Assembly (NCBI RefSeq): GCF_000381345.1
Contig: NZ_KB906411.1
Location: 1 to 64,000, forward strand
Source of the DNA: Deinococcus apachensis DSM 19763
Lineage (GTDB): Bacteria; Deinococcota; Deinococci; Deinococcales; Deinococcaceae
Direction of reading: 5' to 3'
Length of the DNA stretch: 64,000 nt
Shown here: positions 18,302 through 26,242 of the stretch, one piece after another
Numbering within the stretch: position 1 is the first letter of the stretch
How the letters are laid out: every line of letters begins with the position of its first letter
Program-made: the position numbers and the translations under genes
Notes under the pieces: model-generated
Databases searched by the model: none
What the model saw: the letters and a program-made list of their open reading frames with translations, nothing else
Told to the model about the DNA's origin: nothing

Positions 18302-18838
18302 CTACTGTAGGCACGCGGCGTGCGCGTGGGGGCCAGGGCCGGGTGCGTTCCGGCTGCGGCAGGAGCCTTGACTCGGTCTAACTTGGCGATAGCCGCAGAG
18401 CCTCCCCCGGTGTTCTCCAGCACCCCACATTGGGGTGATTGGTGATGGGCACGTGACTTCCTCCTGCCAGGCTAACGGCATCACTGATGCAGGACAGGAG
18501 GGCCGCGTATTCACAGGGTCCCTGTTCCGATTGACGGTCCAACCTGTGACGAGGAGGCTGCGCGGCCCTCGCTTGACATGGCCACCAACCAGGGTGCCGT
18601 CATGTGCTGCTGCCTGCTGAGGAGGACTGCTCGCTGGCAGGCCACTTGGTGGGAGGAGAACGCCACTGGAAGCCATGGCGTACACGCCAGCAACGCCGAG
18701 GACGACCGCCTCACCGCGCAGCCTTTCCGGGATCAGGGGACGTGGGGTGGCTGTCCGGGTGAACCTCAGCATGAGCAGCAGGCCAATCATGACGAGGGGC
18801 AGCAACCAGGTCGGGAAGGACGTCGTTGTAAAGGACAT
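18302..18838 (-). CDS. Small membrane protein, possibly with a degenerate C-terminus
   Basis: ATG 18838 has GGAGG eight bases upstream. The N-terminus holds two hydrophobic segments (TWLLPLVMIGLLLMLRF, about 9-25; VVLGVAGVYAMASSGVLLP, about 45-63) separated by a basic loop (RTATPRPLIPERLRGE). After about residue 70 the sequence loses protein character (Pro/Ser/Arg-rich), suggesting a frameshift or truncation of a larger membrane protein. The loop faintly resembles small CcdC/DUF1453-like proteins, but I cannot confirm this. Confidence 0.45.
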   Translation of the reverse strand: MSFTTTSFPTWLLPLVMIGLLLMLRFTRTATPRPLIPERLRGEAVVLGVAGVYAMASSGVLLPPSGLPASSPPQQAAAHDGTLVGGHVKRGPRSLLVTGWTVNRNRDPVNTRPSCPASVMPLAWQEEVTCPSPITPMWGAGEHRGRLCGYRQVRPSQGSCRSRNAPGPGPHAHAACLQ

Positions 18839-19341
18839 GGGGGACCTCCGTTCTCTTGCCTTGAACCCACGTTCAGACGGCGGGCGATCACAACATGCTT
18901 TTGTGGGGCTGCCGTAAGTCGGGTGCGTCACGGGTCGCTCCTGGAATCCTCCTTGTTCACTCGGGCGTCGATGTCGGCATGGGAACCGCAGGATGCAGGT
19001 GGTGCGCTGGCCGATGCCGCTCCCCCAGGACGGCGGCAGCTGGACACACAGGAGACCGAGTGCCAGGGAAATCTCAGGGCGAATCCTCCTCTGTTACTTT
19101 TGCCGTGGGTACGTGTCTGCGGGAGGCTCAGAAGTATGGGCGTCGGGGAGGACCTGGGGATGGTCATGCAGAGTGCTCCTCTGCATTCTGTGGATGAGGG
19201 CGGGGCGGGTCCAATTCTCGGCCGCGGAAACCATTCCGGAGGAGAATGAGGACGCGACGAACCCGGACAGCGAACGCTCCTGCCCGACGCCCAGGGGTCC
19301 TCTGGTGGGAGAGCAGGGACGGCGGCCCCGATACCGGCGAA
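18839..19341. other. Intergenic region without a recognisable gene
   Basis: About 500 bases with several short open frames on both strands, none with a good ribosome site, family motif or consistent codon use. It ends at an IS6 remnant, so it may be scarred by earlier insertions. Confidence 0.4.
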
Positions 19342-19470
19342 GGTTCTGGCAACTTAACCTCCCGAGGTCAATGACTCCAGCAGGCCGTCTAACGTTCAGG
19401 CAGTCTGCTGAACCACTTCCTGCCAGACTTGCGATGCGACAAGCCCGGCGCTGGAGACGCCCCCGTACTG
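19342..19470. repeat. IS6 end remnant (about 130 bp)
   Basis: Starts with GGTTCTGGCAACTTAA. The following bases (CAGGCAGTCTGCTGAACCAC..., CCAGACTTGCG) track the transposase C-terminal side of copies B (11128 on) and C (40393 on). No further IS6 sequence follows; the hydrolase gene at 19478 begins within a few bases. Confidence 0.6.
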
Positions 19471-19477
19471 AGCGCCG

Positions 19478-20206
19478 TCATGACGCAGGACCTGTGGAAG
19501 TAGGTCCCGCGTCACCATGGTGGGCCGCGTGGATCCAGTCGGCGCTCGTTGCGGTATACCCCACGTTGGTCTCCAGCAATCTCAGGATGACGTGGCGTGT
19601 CCAGCCGCCCTCGGGCAGCGTCATGTCGCGCGTGTCGGCGTACTCCTTGGCCCCGGGCGGGCAGGTCGCGTCGCGTAGCAGCACCACGCGGTAGTTGCGT
19701 TCCTGCGCGGCCCAGGCCGTGTGATACACGCAGGACTTGAGGCTGAATCCGACGAGGACAAGCGTCTCGACGCCCCATGAGCGCAGGTACGGGTCGAGGG
19801 CGGTATCGCGGAAGCCGTTCTGGTGGGCCTTCTGAAACTCCGCCTCATCGTCGCGCGGCGTGAGTTCGGGGAGGTACGCGGGCCGCAGAGGCTTCCAGCT
19901 GGACGAACCGAGACGTTCCCGGCCGTGACGCAGGCCGTGAAGTTCACGGTGGATGTTACGTGGTCCGCCTTCCCCGCCGGGCGCATTGTGCAGGTACACG
20001 ACGCGCACACCGAAAGACCGGGCGGCGTGCAGGGCGGGCGCGATCACGTCCGTCTTGACGCCCTGGTCGTAACGGCCGGGAGCGTCGCCGTCGCAATCGA
20101 CGAGGAGGAATGCGACGGTCGAGGACTCAAGGGTGAGGGTGCGGTGGGCGTGCTGGTCGTGGTCGCTCCACCAGCGGACGGGCAGTTGGAGGTGGGGCTG
20201 GGTCAT
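19478..20206 (-). CDS. Isochorismatase-like cysteine hydrolase
   Basis: A 242-residue enzyme of the isochorismatase/nicotinamidase superfamily. The catalytic triad is visible: Asp in VAFLLVDCDGD (about residue 38), Lys expected in the GSSSWKPLRP region, Cys in VLVGFSLKSCVYHTAWAA (about residue 164). The Cys nucleophile points to amide or N-carbamoyl hydrolysis. The middle (RNIHRELHGLRHG...LTPRDDEAEFQKAHQNGFRDTALDPYL) fits the amidase branch. Start ATG 20206 (MTQPHLQLP); a further ATG 33 bases upstream is less likely. Substrate unknown; monocistronic. Confidence 0.85.
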   Translation of the reverse strand: MTQPHLQLPVRWWSDHDQHAHRTLTLESSTVAFLLVDCDGDAPGRYDQGVKTDVIAPALHAARSFGVRVVYLHNAPGGEGGPRNIHRELHGLRHGRERLGSSSWKPLRPAYLPELTPRDDEAEFQKAHQNGFRDTALDPYLRSWGVETLVLVGFSLKSCVYHTAWAAQERNYRVVLLRDATCPPGAKEYADTRDMTLPEGGWTRHVILRLLETNVGYTATSADWIHAAHHGDAGPTSTGPAS

Positions 20207-20493
20207 GGCTTCATGGTGGAGCAGCGAGGCGCACGGCACGGCCAGGGGATGAGGTCAGGACCTCGTGCCCATCCCCTTCCATTTTGTGGATCTGGGGTAT
20301 CCCCCAACCCGACGTCAGAGTAGGGTGGATTTTGGTGTTTTCTGACATCGTCCCGTGAAGGTCTCAGACCTCAACCTGACACCACAAGGGCCGCTGAGAG
20401 CGGCTGCCTCCCTGTGGCTGCTTTCGCTCGGGGATTGTGCAATGCAGAAACGCCGTGTTCATTCCGCCACCTCGTTGCCGCGAAATCCTTCGT

Positions 20494-23133
20494 TTACACA
20501 TGTCGGGGCAGCCCGATGTGGAACGCGGCCCCTTCCCCAGGTGTACTCTCCGCCCACACCCGCCCGCCGTGACGTTGCACCACCCGCTTCACCATCGCGA
20601 GTCCCACCCCGCTGCCCTCGAACTCGTCTGCCCGGTGCAGGCGCGAGAACATCCCGAACAGCTTGTCGGCGTACTGCGGATCAAACCCGACGCCATTGTC
20701 CGCCACGGTCACGACGGTTTCCCCAGGGTCCTGATACGCCGAGACCGTCACGACGGGTGCGGGATTCAGCGCGCTGTACTTCACGGCATTCCCCAGCAGG
20801 TTGACCATCACCTGCCGCAACAGGGTCGGGTCCCCCCGCACGGTCGGCAGGGTCCCCACGCGCACCTCCACCTGCGCTCCGGTGGTTTCCAGGTGCAGGT
20901 CCTCGCACGCTTCCCGCACCAGTCCGTTCAGGTCCAAGTCCACCACGCTGAGAGGTTGCCGGGAGGTGCGCGCGAAGGACAGCAGCGCGTCGGTCAGTCT
21001 GGTGAGGCGTGCGGCGGACGTCTCGATGATGCCCAGCGGTCTGAGCACCCGGTCCGGCGCGTCCTCTCCCACCGCACGGCGCAACACGCTGCTGAAGCCC
21101 ATGATGTGCCGCAGCGGAGCACGCAGGTCGTGGGACACGCTGCTGGTGAACGCGTCGAGTTCCGCATTGAGCTCCTCCAGTTCCGCCGTGCGCCGAGCCA
21201 GCCCCTCCACGGCCTCGGCGCGCTCCAGGGCCAGCCGTACCTTGCCCATCGCTGTTTCCAGCAGCACCCGGTCCGCCTGGGTCCACCCATGCTGGTGGTA
21301 CAGCGCGATCACCAGGACCCCGAACAGGCCACTCCCTGTCCCAACCGGGAACGACGCGGTGGACAGCAGCCGCGCAAGGGCCTCGGGAGACAGATGCCCG
21401 GTGTTCGGCTCGAAGTGGTCCTGGTACAGCGGCGCCTGCGTGTCGAAGGGCACGTCCAGCAGCGGGGCCTCACCGTGGGGCAGACCCCGCAACAGGACGG
21501 CCTCGACCGTCCCGTCCGGCATCTCGCCCTCCAGGCTGCGGACCTGCCAGCGACCTGCGTCCAGCTCGAAGTACCCCGTGACGCCGTGGGGCAGCAGGGT
21601 CAGCAGGATCTGCTGCGCCCGGCGGAGCAACTTGACCCGGTCGGTCTCCACCGCGAGGTCACGGCTCAGCACCCCGAAGGCGTCGAGCGCCCGGTTACGC
21701 GCAGCGAGCTCACGGGTCCGGTCCTCGACCGTGCGTTCCAAGGTTGCGGCCCACTGCTGCGCCTCCTGATACAGCCGCGCGTGATCGAGGGCCACACCCG
21801 CCCGCCGCGCGAGTTCCAGGGCGAAGTCGAGGTCCTGGGCGTCGTAGTGTCGTTCGGTCTCCGCGAGCGCGAAGGCCAGCACCCCCACCGTGCGGCCATG
21901 CGCGACCATTGGGACACCCAGGTACGAACGCAAGCCCAGGGCGTGCACCTGGCGGGTGTGGTCCGGGTCGCGGCCCTGCGCGCTGATCAGGGCGGGCGTG
22001 ATGACCGGCACGAAGAGCGGTTTCCCCGTCCGCAAGACCTCGGGGGCGCCACCCGGGTCGTCGATTCGGAGCGCCACGGCGCTCGTCACCGCGCGCACGA
22101 GCTCGACCTTCGCGGGGTCCTGGTGGGCCACGGTGACCACCCTCAATTCCTCACCTTGCGGGAGGTACACGGCGCACCAGTCCGCCACGGCGGGCACCGC
22201 GAGTCGCGCGAGGCTCTCCAGGGTGGCGTTCAGGTCGAGGGAGTTGGCAAGGTCGCTGCTGGCGCGCGTGAGGAACGCCCCGTACTGGCGCGCACGGGCT
22301 TCAGCTTCCTGAGACCGTGTGCGCTCGAGGGCCTGGGCAGCCTGCGCGGCCACAGCGTTCAAAAAAGCCTGTTCAGCCGGATCGAACAGCCGGGGTGTGG
22401 GAAAACTCAGACCAAGGGCGCCGAAGGTGTGGGCCTCGAACCGGAGCGGGAGCGCGGCCCAGGCCTCGTGCGTGTTCTCGACGCTCAGCAACACCTGGAA
22501 TGACTGCTCGGCCTCCTCGCGGGAGTGAACGAACACCGGGTACCCCTCGCGTGCGGCGGTGGCGAGCGGGACGGGTGAGGCGAGCGGGAAGGCCGCCCAA
22601 TTCCGGAAGCTCTCCTCGGGCAGGCCGTTCGCGGCGATGACACGCAATACCTCGTCGTCCTCGTCCAGAGCCACCACGACGGCGAAGGCCACACCGAGCG
22701 CGGGCGGGACAACCCGCACGAGCACCTCAGCCACCTCGCGGGGGCTGGCCGTCTCAATGAGGCTGGTGCTGATGGTGGCGAGGGCGCGGGCGTGCTCCTC
22801 CGCCTGTTTGCGTTCGTGGATGTCTCGGTGGTAGACGATCAGCCCGCCGCCACTGGGGTACGCGTCAAGGCTGACCCAGCGGCGCATGACGGCGGAGAAC
22901 ACCTCGAAGTGCGCGGCACGCTGCTGCCCGAGCGCGTCCTGCAACCGCCGGTACCCCTCACCGCTCACCGCTTGGGGGAGGACGTCACCCAGCTTCTTCC
23001 CGAGGGCGTCAGGTGTGAGGCCGAGAGCGCGCCGAGCGGTGGCGTTGAGGAAGGCGAAGCGGAACTGATCGTCGAGAACGTAGAAAACGTCTTGGACGTC
23101 ATCAAGGAGCTCAGGCAGAGAGGGCTGGGTCAC
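20494..23133 (-). CDS. PAS-GAF sensor histidine kinase
   Basis: An 879-residue cytoplasmic kinase without membrane segments. Order: PAS (about 5-110, DVFYVLDDQFRFAFLNATARRALG), GAF (about 125-275), GAF (about 290-445), a further GAF-like sensor (about 480-625), coiled linker, HisKA with SSVSHDLRAPLRHIMGF (His about 667), and HATPase with N box LRQVMVNLLGNAVKYS, G1 VADNGVGFDPQYADKLF and G2 GSGVGLAMVKRVV. The His/ATPase part is of the bacteriophytochrome type. GTG 23133 has AGGAG ten bases upstream. No response regulator is adjacent, so it is an orphan. It is a paralogue of the kinase at 50769, sharing 'ARNRALxAFxxLSRxLAxETD' and the ATPase region. Confidence 0.92.
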   Translation of the reverse strand: MTQPSLPELLDDVQDVFYVLDDQFRFAFLNATARRALGLTPDALGKKLGDVLPQAVSGEGYRRLQDALGQQRAAHFEVFSAVMRRWVSLDAYPSGGGLIVYHRDIHERKQAEEHARALATISTSLIETASPREVAEVLVRVVPPALGVAFAVVVALDEDDEVLRVIAANGLPEESFRNWAAFPLASPVPLATAAREGYPVFVHSREEAEQSFQVLLSVENTHEAWAALPLRFEAHTFGALGLSFPTPRLFDPAEQAFLNAVAAQAAQALERTRSQEAEARARQYGAFLTRASSDLANSLDLNATLESLARLAVPAVADWCAVYLPQGEELRVVTVAHQDPAKVELVRAVTSAVALRIDDPGGAPEVLRTGKPLFVPVITPALISAQGRDPDHTRQVHALGLRSYLGVPMVAHGRTVGVLAFALAETERHYDAQDLDFALELARRAGVALDHARLYQEAQQWAATLERTVEDRTRELAARNRALDAFGVLSRDLAVETDRVKLLRRAQQILLTLLPHGVTGYFELDAGRWQVRSLEGEMPDGTVEAVLLRGLPHGEAPLLDVPFDTQAPLYQDHFEPNTGHLSPEALARLLSTASFPVGTGSGLFGVLVIALYHQHGWTQADRVLLETAMGKVRLALERAEAVEGLARRTAELEELNAELDAFTSSVSHDLRAPLRHIMGFSSVLRRAVGEDAPDRVLRPLGIIETSAARLTRLTDALLSFARTSRQPLSVVDLDLNGLVREACEDLHLETTGAQVEVRVGTLPTVRGDPTLLRQVMVNLLGNAVKYSALNPAPVVTVSAYQDPGETVVTVADNGVGFDPQYADKLFGMFSRLHRADEFEGSGVGLAMVKRVVQRHGGRVWAESTPGEGAAFHIGLPRHV

Positions 23134-23346
23134 GTGAAGGGCTCCTGGCGAGTCGGTCGTTCAACCGCTCAGAGTAGCAGTCGCACCCAGGATGTCTGTA
23201 TGAATTCCGCAGGGGAAGACCTCCGCCTCGTGAACGGCAGACCCGGACAGGACGGCAACACCCTTCGTTTCCGCAAAGCCGACGTACAGCCAAAGCACAG
23301 CGCGCCGTTGCCCCTTGTCTCCCCCGACCCTATGCCTCACGGCGCC

Positions 23347-24309
23347 TCACTTGCATTCGACCCGGCCCAGTGGGTCGGGGCTGTTCATCAACGCGGCACA
23401 CGCGGCGGACCAGGCGGGATCTCCCGGGGAAAGCGCGGTGCGGAGGTAGGCCCAGGTCAGCCGCCCGACCGCCTCCACACGCTCGGGGCTCTCGTCGTTC
23501 GTCTCCGCCGCGTCGTACCCGGAGATGCCGCCGAGAAGGTGTCCCGCGCCGAACAGCGTCAGCAGGCATTTGGGGCCGGGACTCAGGCGGTACGCATCTG
23601 CCCGGTAGTCCACGCGCTCCGAGAAGTTGGGGTTCACGTCCCTGTCACCCACCACCACGAGGGCTGGTGTTGTCATTTCGGCGAAGCTGAGGTTGCGAAG
23701 GACGGGATAACGCTGGGCCGCGAACGTGCCGGGATCAACGCTGCTGCCCGGTGCGGCGAGGATCACCCCCGCCTTGATCCGGGCATCGGCCATGTCGACG
23801 GCCACTCCTCGTTCGTCCGTCACCCGCTCACCCAGCAACATCCCGGCCGTCAGCCCGCCCAGGGAATGCCCCGCCACGGCGATCCGGTTTCGGTCGAGCC
23901 GCCCAAGAAGACCCGGAACGGAAGCCTCGATGACGTCAAGGCCGGCCAGGATGCGCCGCATGTCCTCAGCCCGGGACCGCCAGAACAGGGGAGCCTCGGG
24001 GTCACTCGCATCGACGATGCCGCGAAGCGTCATTGAACTCAGGTGGGTGGGTTGGATCACGACGAAACCGTGCGCCGCCCAGAAATTGGCGAGCGGGCCG
24101 TAACCGTTCAGAGAGGAGAGGTTGTTCGAGTTGCCGTGGCCGTGCGAGAGGAGAATGACGGGCAGGTCGCCTCCCGTGACGGGCGCGGACACCCGCACCT
24201 GCAAGTCTACGGCGCGTCCCGGAGAGGACAGCACCACCGGAGCGACCGAGACGACTGGAGTGGGCGCGCTGACGGGTATGGTTTCGGCTGCACGGATGGG
24301 CCTGTTCAT
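23347..24309 (-). CDS. Alpha/beta hydrolase of the platelet-activating-factor hydrolase/chlorophyllase type
   Basis: A 320-residue hydrolase. LPVILLSHGHGNSNNLSSLNGYGPLANFWAAHGFVV is the oxyanion region, AVAGHSLGGLTAGMLLGE the GHSLGG nucleophile elbow (Ser about 166), and VVVGDRDVNPN plus LFGAGHLLGG carry acid and His. ATG 24309 has a perfect AGGAGG; the stop of the aldo/keto reductase gene lies 27 bases upstream, so the two form an operon. No signal peptide. Specific substrate unknown. Confidence 0.85.
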   Translation of the reverse strand: MNRPIRAAETIPVSAPTPVVSVAPVVLSSPGRAVDLQVRVSAPVTGGDLPVILLSHGHGNSNNLSSLNGYGPLANFWAAHGFVVIQPTHLSSMTLRGIVDASDPEAPLFWRSRAEDMRRILAGLDVIEASVPGLLGRLDRNRIAVAGHSLGGLTAGMLLGERVTDERGVAVDMADARIKAGVILAAPGSSVDPGTFAAQRYPVLRNLSFAEMTTPALVVVGDRDVNPNFSERVDYRADAYRLSPGPKCLLTLFGAGHLLGGISGYDAAETNDESPERVEAVGRLTWAYLRTALSPGDPAWSAACAALMNSPDPLGRVECK

Positions 24310-24335
24310 GAGGCCGCCTCCTTTGGGGTCAGGTG

Positions 24336-25355
24336 TCAACGGCGGCGCAGCGAGGGGTCGAGCAGGGCGGGCGGCGTGTCGAACTTTTCGTGCGGGGCCA
24401 GGTCAGTGCCGGGAGGGACGATGCTGTCAATCGCGTCCAGCACGTCGGTGGAAAGCACAGTGTCCGCGGCGGCCAGTTGCGAGTGCAGGTGCTCCAGCGT
24501 GCGGGGGCCGATGATCGCGCTGGTGACGGCGGGGTGGGCCTTCACGAACCCGAGCGCGAGCTGAATCATCGTCAGGCCAGCCTCGTCGGCAACCCTCGCC
24601 AGTTGCTCCACCGCGTCGAGCCTGGCCCTATTGGACGGGATGGACAGGTCGAACCGCTGCGGCATGAAGGTGGAGCGGCTGGTGGTGATCTCCCGGCCCT
24701 CACGGACCGCCCCTGATAACCAGCCCGAGGCGAGTGGGCTCCAGACCAGCACGCCAAGCCCGTACTCCTCAGTCACGGGCAGGACATGGGCCTCGACCCC
24801 GCGTTGGAGGATCGAGTAGCCCGGCTGCTCCGTGACGTACCGGCCCAGGTGGTGGTCCCGGGCCGCCCACTGCGCCTGCACGATGCGGTGGGCCGGGTAG
24901 GTCGAGGAGCCGAAATACCGGATCTTTCCCGCGCGCTGAAGGTCCGTCAACGCCGAGAGGGTCTCCTCGTCACTGGTGGTGGGGTCCCAGCGGTGGATCT
25001 GGTAGAGGTCGATGTGATCGACACCGAGGCGGCGCAGGCTGTTCTCCACCGCAGTGACGAGCCAGCGTCGTGAGCCGCCCCGGTGGTTGCGCCCGTCCCC
25101 CATTGGCAGGCTGGCCTTTGTGGCCAGCACGATGTCGTCACGGCGCCCGGCAATGGCCCTGCCGACCATCTCCTCGGACTCGCCGCCGCTGTACACGTCG
25201 GCGGTGTCGATGAAGTTGATCCCGGCGCCCAGGGCGGCATCGACAAGGGCGGTGACTTCCTCCTGAGTAGTGCGTCCGATCTGGCCGAAGTTCATCGCGC
25301 CGAGCGCGAGCGAGCTGACCTGGACGCCGGTGCGGCCGAGGATGCGGTAGTGCAT
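24336..25355 (-). CDS. Aldo/keto reductase
   Basis: A 339-residue NADP-dependent oxidoreductase of the AKR fold. The tetrad is present: Asp in GINFIDTADVYSGGESE with Tyr four residues on (about 51 and 55), Lys in VLATKAS (about 80), His in IDLYQIHRWD (about 121). The cofactor end is SAIIGPRTLEHLHSQLAA. Best resemblance is to the general AKR branch (tas/YghZ-like). ATG 25355 has GGAGGAACAATCTC upstream. First gene of an operon with the hydrolase at 23347. Divergent from a TetR gene with a tandem operator between, so probably inducible. Confidence 0.92.
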   Translation of the reverse strand: MHYRILGRTGVQVSSLALGAMNFGQIGRTTQEEVTALVDAALGAGINFIDTADVYSGGESEEMVGRAIAGRRDDIVLATKASLPMGDGRNHRGGSRRWLVTAVENSLRRLGVDHIDLYQIHRWDPTTSDEETLSALTDLQRAGKIRYFGSSTYPAHRIVQAQWAARDHHLGRYVTEQPGYSILQRGVEAHVLPVTEEYGLGVLVWSPLASGWLSGAVREGREITTSRSTFMPQRFDLSIPSNRARLDAVEQLARVADEAGLTMIQLALGFVKAHPAVTSAIIGPRTLEHLHSQLAAADTVLSTDVLDAIDSIVPPGTDLAPHEKFDTPPALLDPSLRRR

Positions 25356-25436
25356 GAGATTGTTCCTCCAGAGTGGGGCCGTGATGGCCGAACGGGGCGT
25401 AGTCGCCGGGCCTCCGTTCGGGTACCATGCCCAAGC

Positions 25437-25472
25437 GGAACGACGTTCCAATAAAATACGGAACGATGTTCC
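25437..25472. promoter_or_regulatory. Tandem TetR operators in the AKR-tetR intergenic region
   Basis: GGAACGACGTTCC (25437-25449) and GGAACGATGTTCC (25460-25472) are near-perfect 13 bp palindromes, with centres 23 bp apart (about two helical turns). They lie between the divergent starts at 25355 and 25511, next to an AT-rich patch (AATAAAATA). This layout fits a TetR dimer pair repressing both directions. Confidence 0.78.
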
Positions 25473-25510
25473 GCTTGTCAAATAGTGTGATGGAGGGAGG
25501 CGGTACAGTG

Positions 25511-26125
25511 ATGGAGAGGGACGAGCGAGCAGGACAAGACACCCGGCCTAGGCGGGCCGATGCTCGGCGGAACGAGCAGACGCTGCTTGACGCCGCTGCC
25601 GCCCTCTTTGTCACGTCCGGCGTCAATGTGCCGATACGTGACATCGCGGCCAAAGCTGGCGTCGGAACGGGCACCATCTACCGGCACTTCCCGACCCGGG
25701 CGGACCTGATCGTCGCCGTCTATCGCCATCAAGTTGAAGGCTGCGCCGAGGCTGGTCCAGCCCTACTTGCCAGCAGCCCCACGCCTTTCGAGGCGCTGAG
25801 GCAATGGATCAACCTCTTCGTTGACTTCCTCATCACCAAGCACGGGCTGGCTGCGGTAATGCAGTCCGACCAACCCAGCTTCAACGCTCTGCACGCCTCC
25901 TTCCTTGATCAGCTCGTGCCCGTCTGTGCCGTCTTGCTCGACGCCGCAGTGATGGCTGGTGAGATCCGCCAGGGCGTAGAGGCCTACGAACTGATGCGCG
26001 GCGTCGGCAACCTCTGCATTGGCGCAGGGAATGACCCCCGCTATAACGCCCGTCGCCTGGTCGAACTGCTCATCGCCGGACTACGGACGCCGGAAGGATT
26101 GCTGGACCAAGTGGAACACCGCTAA
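25511..26125 (+). CDS. TetR/AcrR-family repressor
   Basis: A 204-residue regulator from ATG 25511. The HTH near residues 15-65 reads LLDAAAALFVTSGVNVPIRDIAAKAGVGTGTIYRHFPTRADLIVAVY, a textbook TetR domain. The C-terminal ligand domain is of the TetR_C type (FEALRQWINLFVDFLITKHGLAAVMQ). GGAGGGAGGCGG upstream favours 25511 (or the adjacent GTG 25508) over longer in-frame options. Divergent from the AKR-hydrolase operon, with two operator palindromes in the gap. Confidence 0.92.
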   Translation: MERDERAGQDTRPRRADARRNEQTLLDAAAALFVTSGVNVPIRDIAAKAGVGTGTIYRHFPTRADLIVAVYRHQVEGCAEAGPALLASSPTPFEALRQWINLFVDFLITKHGLAAVMQSDQPSFNALHASFLDQLVPVCAVLLDAAVMAGEIRQGVEAYELMRGVGNLCIGAGNDPRYNARRLVELLIAGLRTPEGLLDQVEHR

Positions 26126-26242
26126 AGGCGTGGTCTCTGGTCGCAGAGGCGGCTTTCTGCTGTAGCCCCACCTCACGCAACGTGTCCTGAGCACGCCAGT
26201 TCACAGATCAGCCCACCGCTTCTGTCTGGCATCCGTCAGCCG

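Noticed and set aside
20437..22503. Open frame of 688 codons on the plus strand
   Set aside because: Antisense to the PAS-GAF kinase; Arg/Gln/His-rich shadow.
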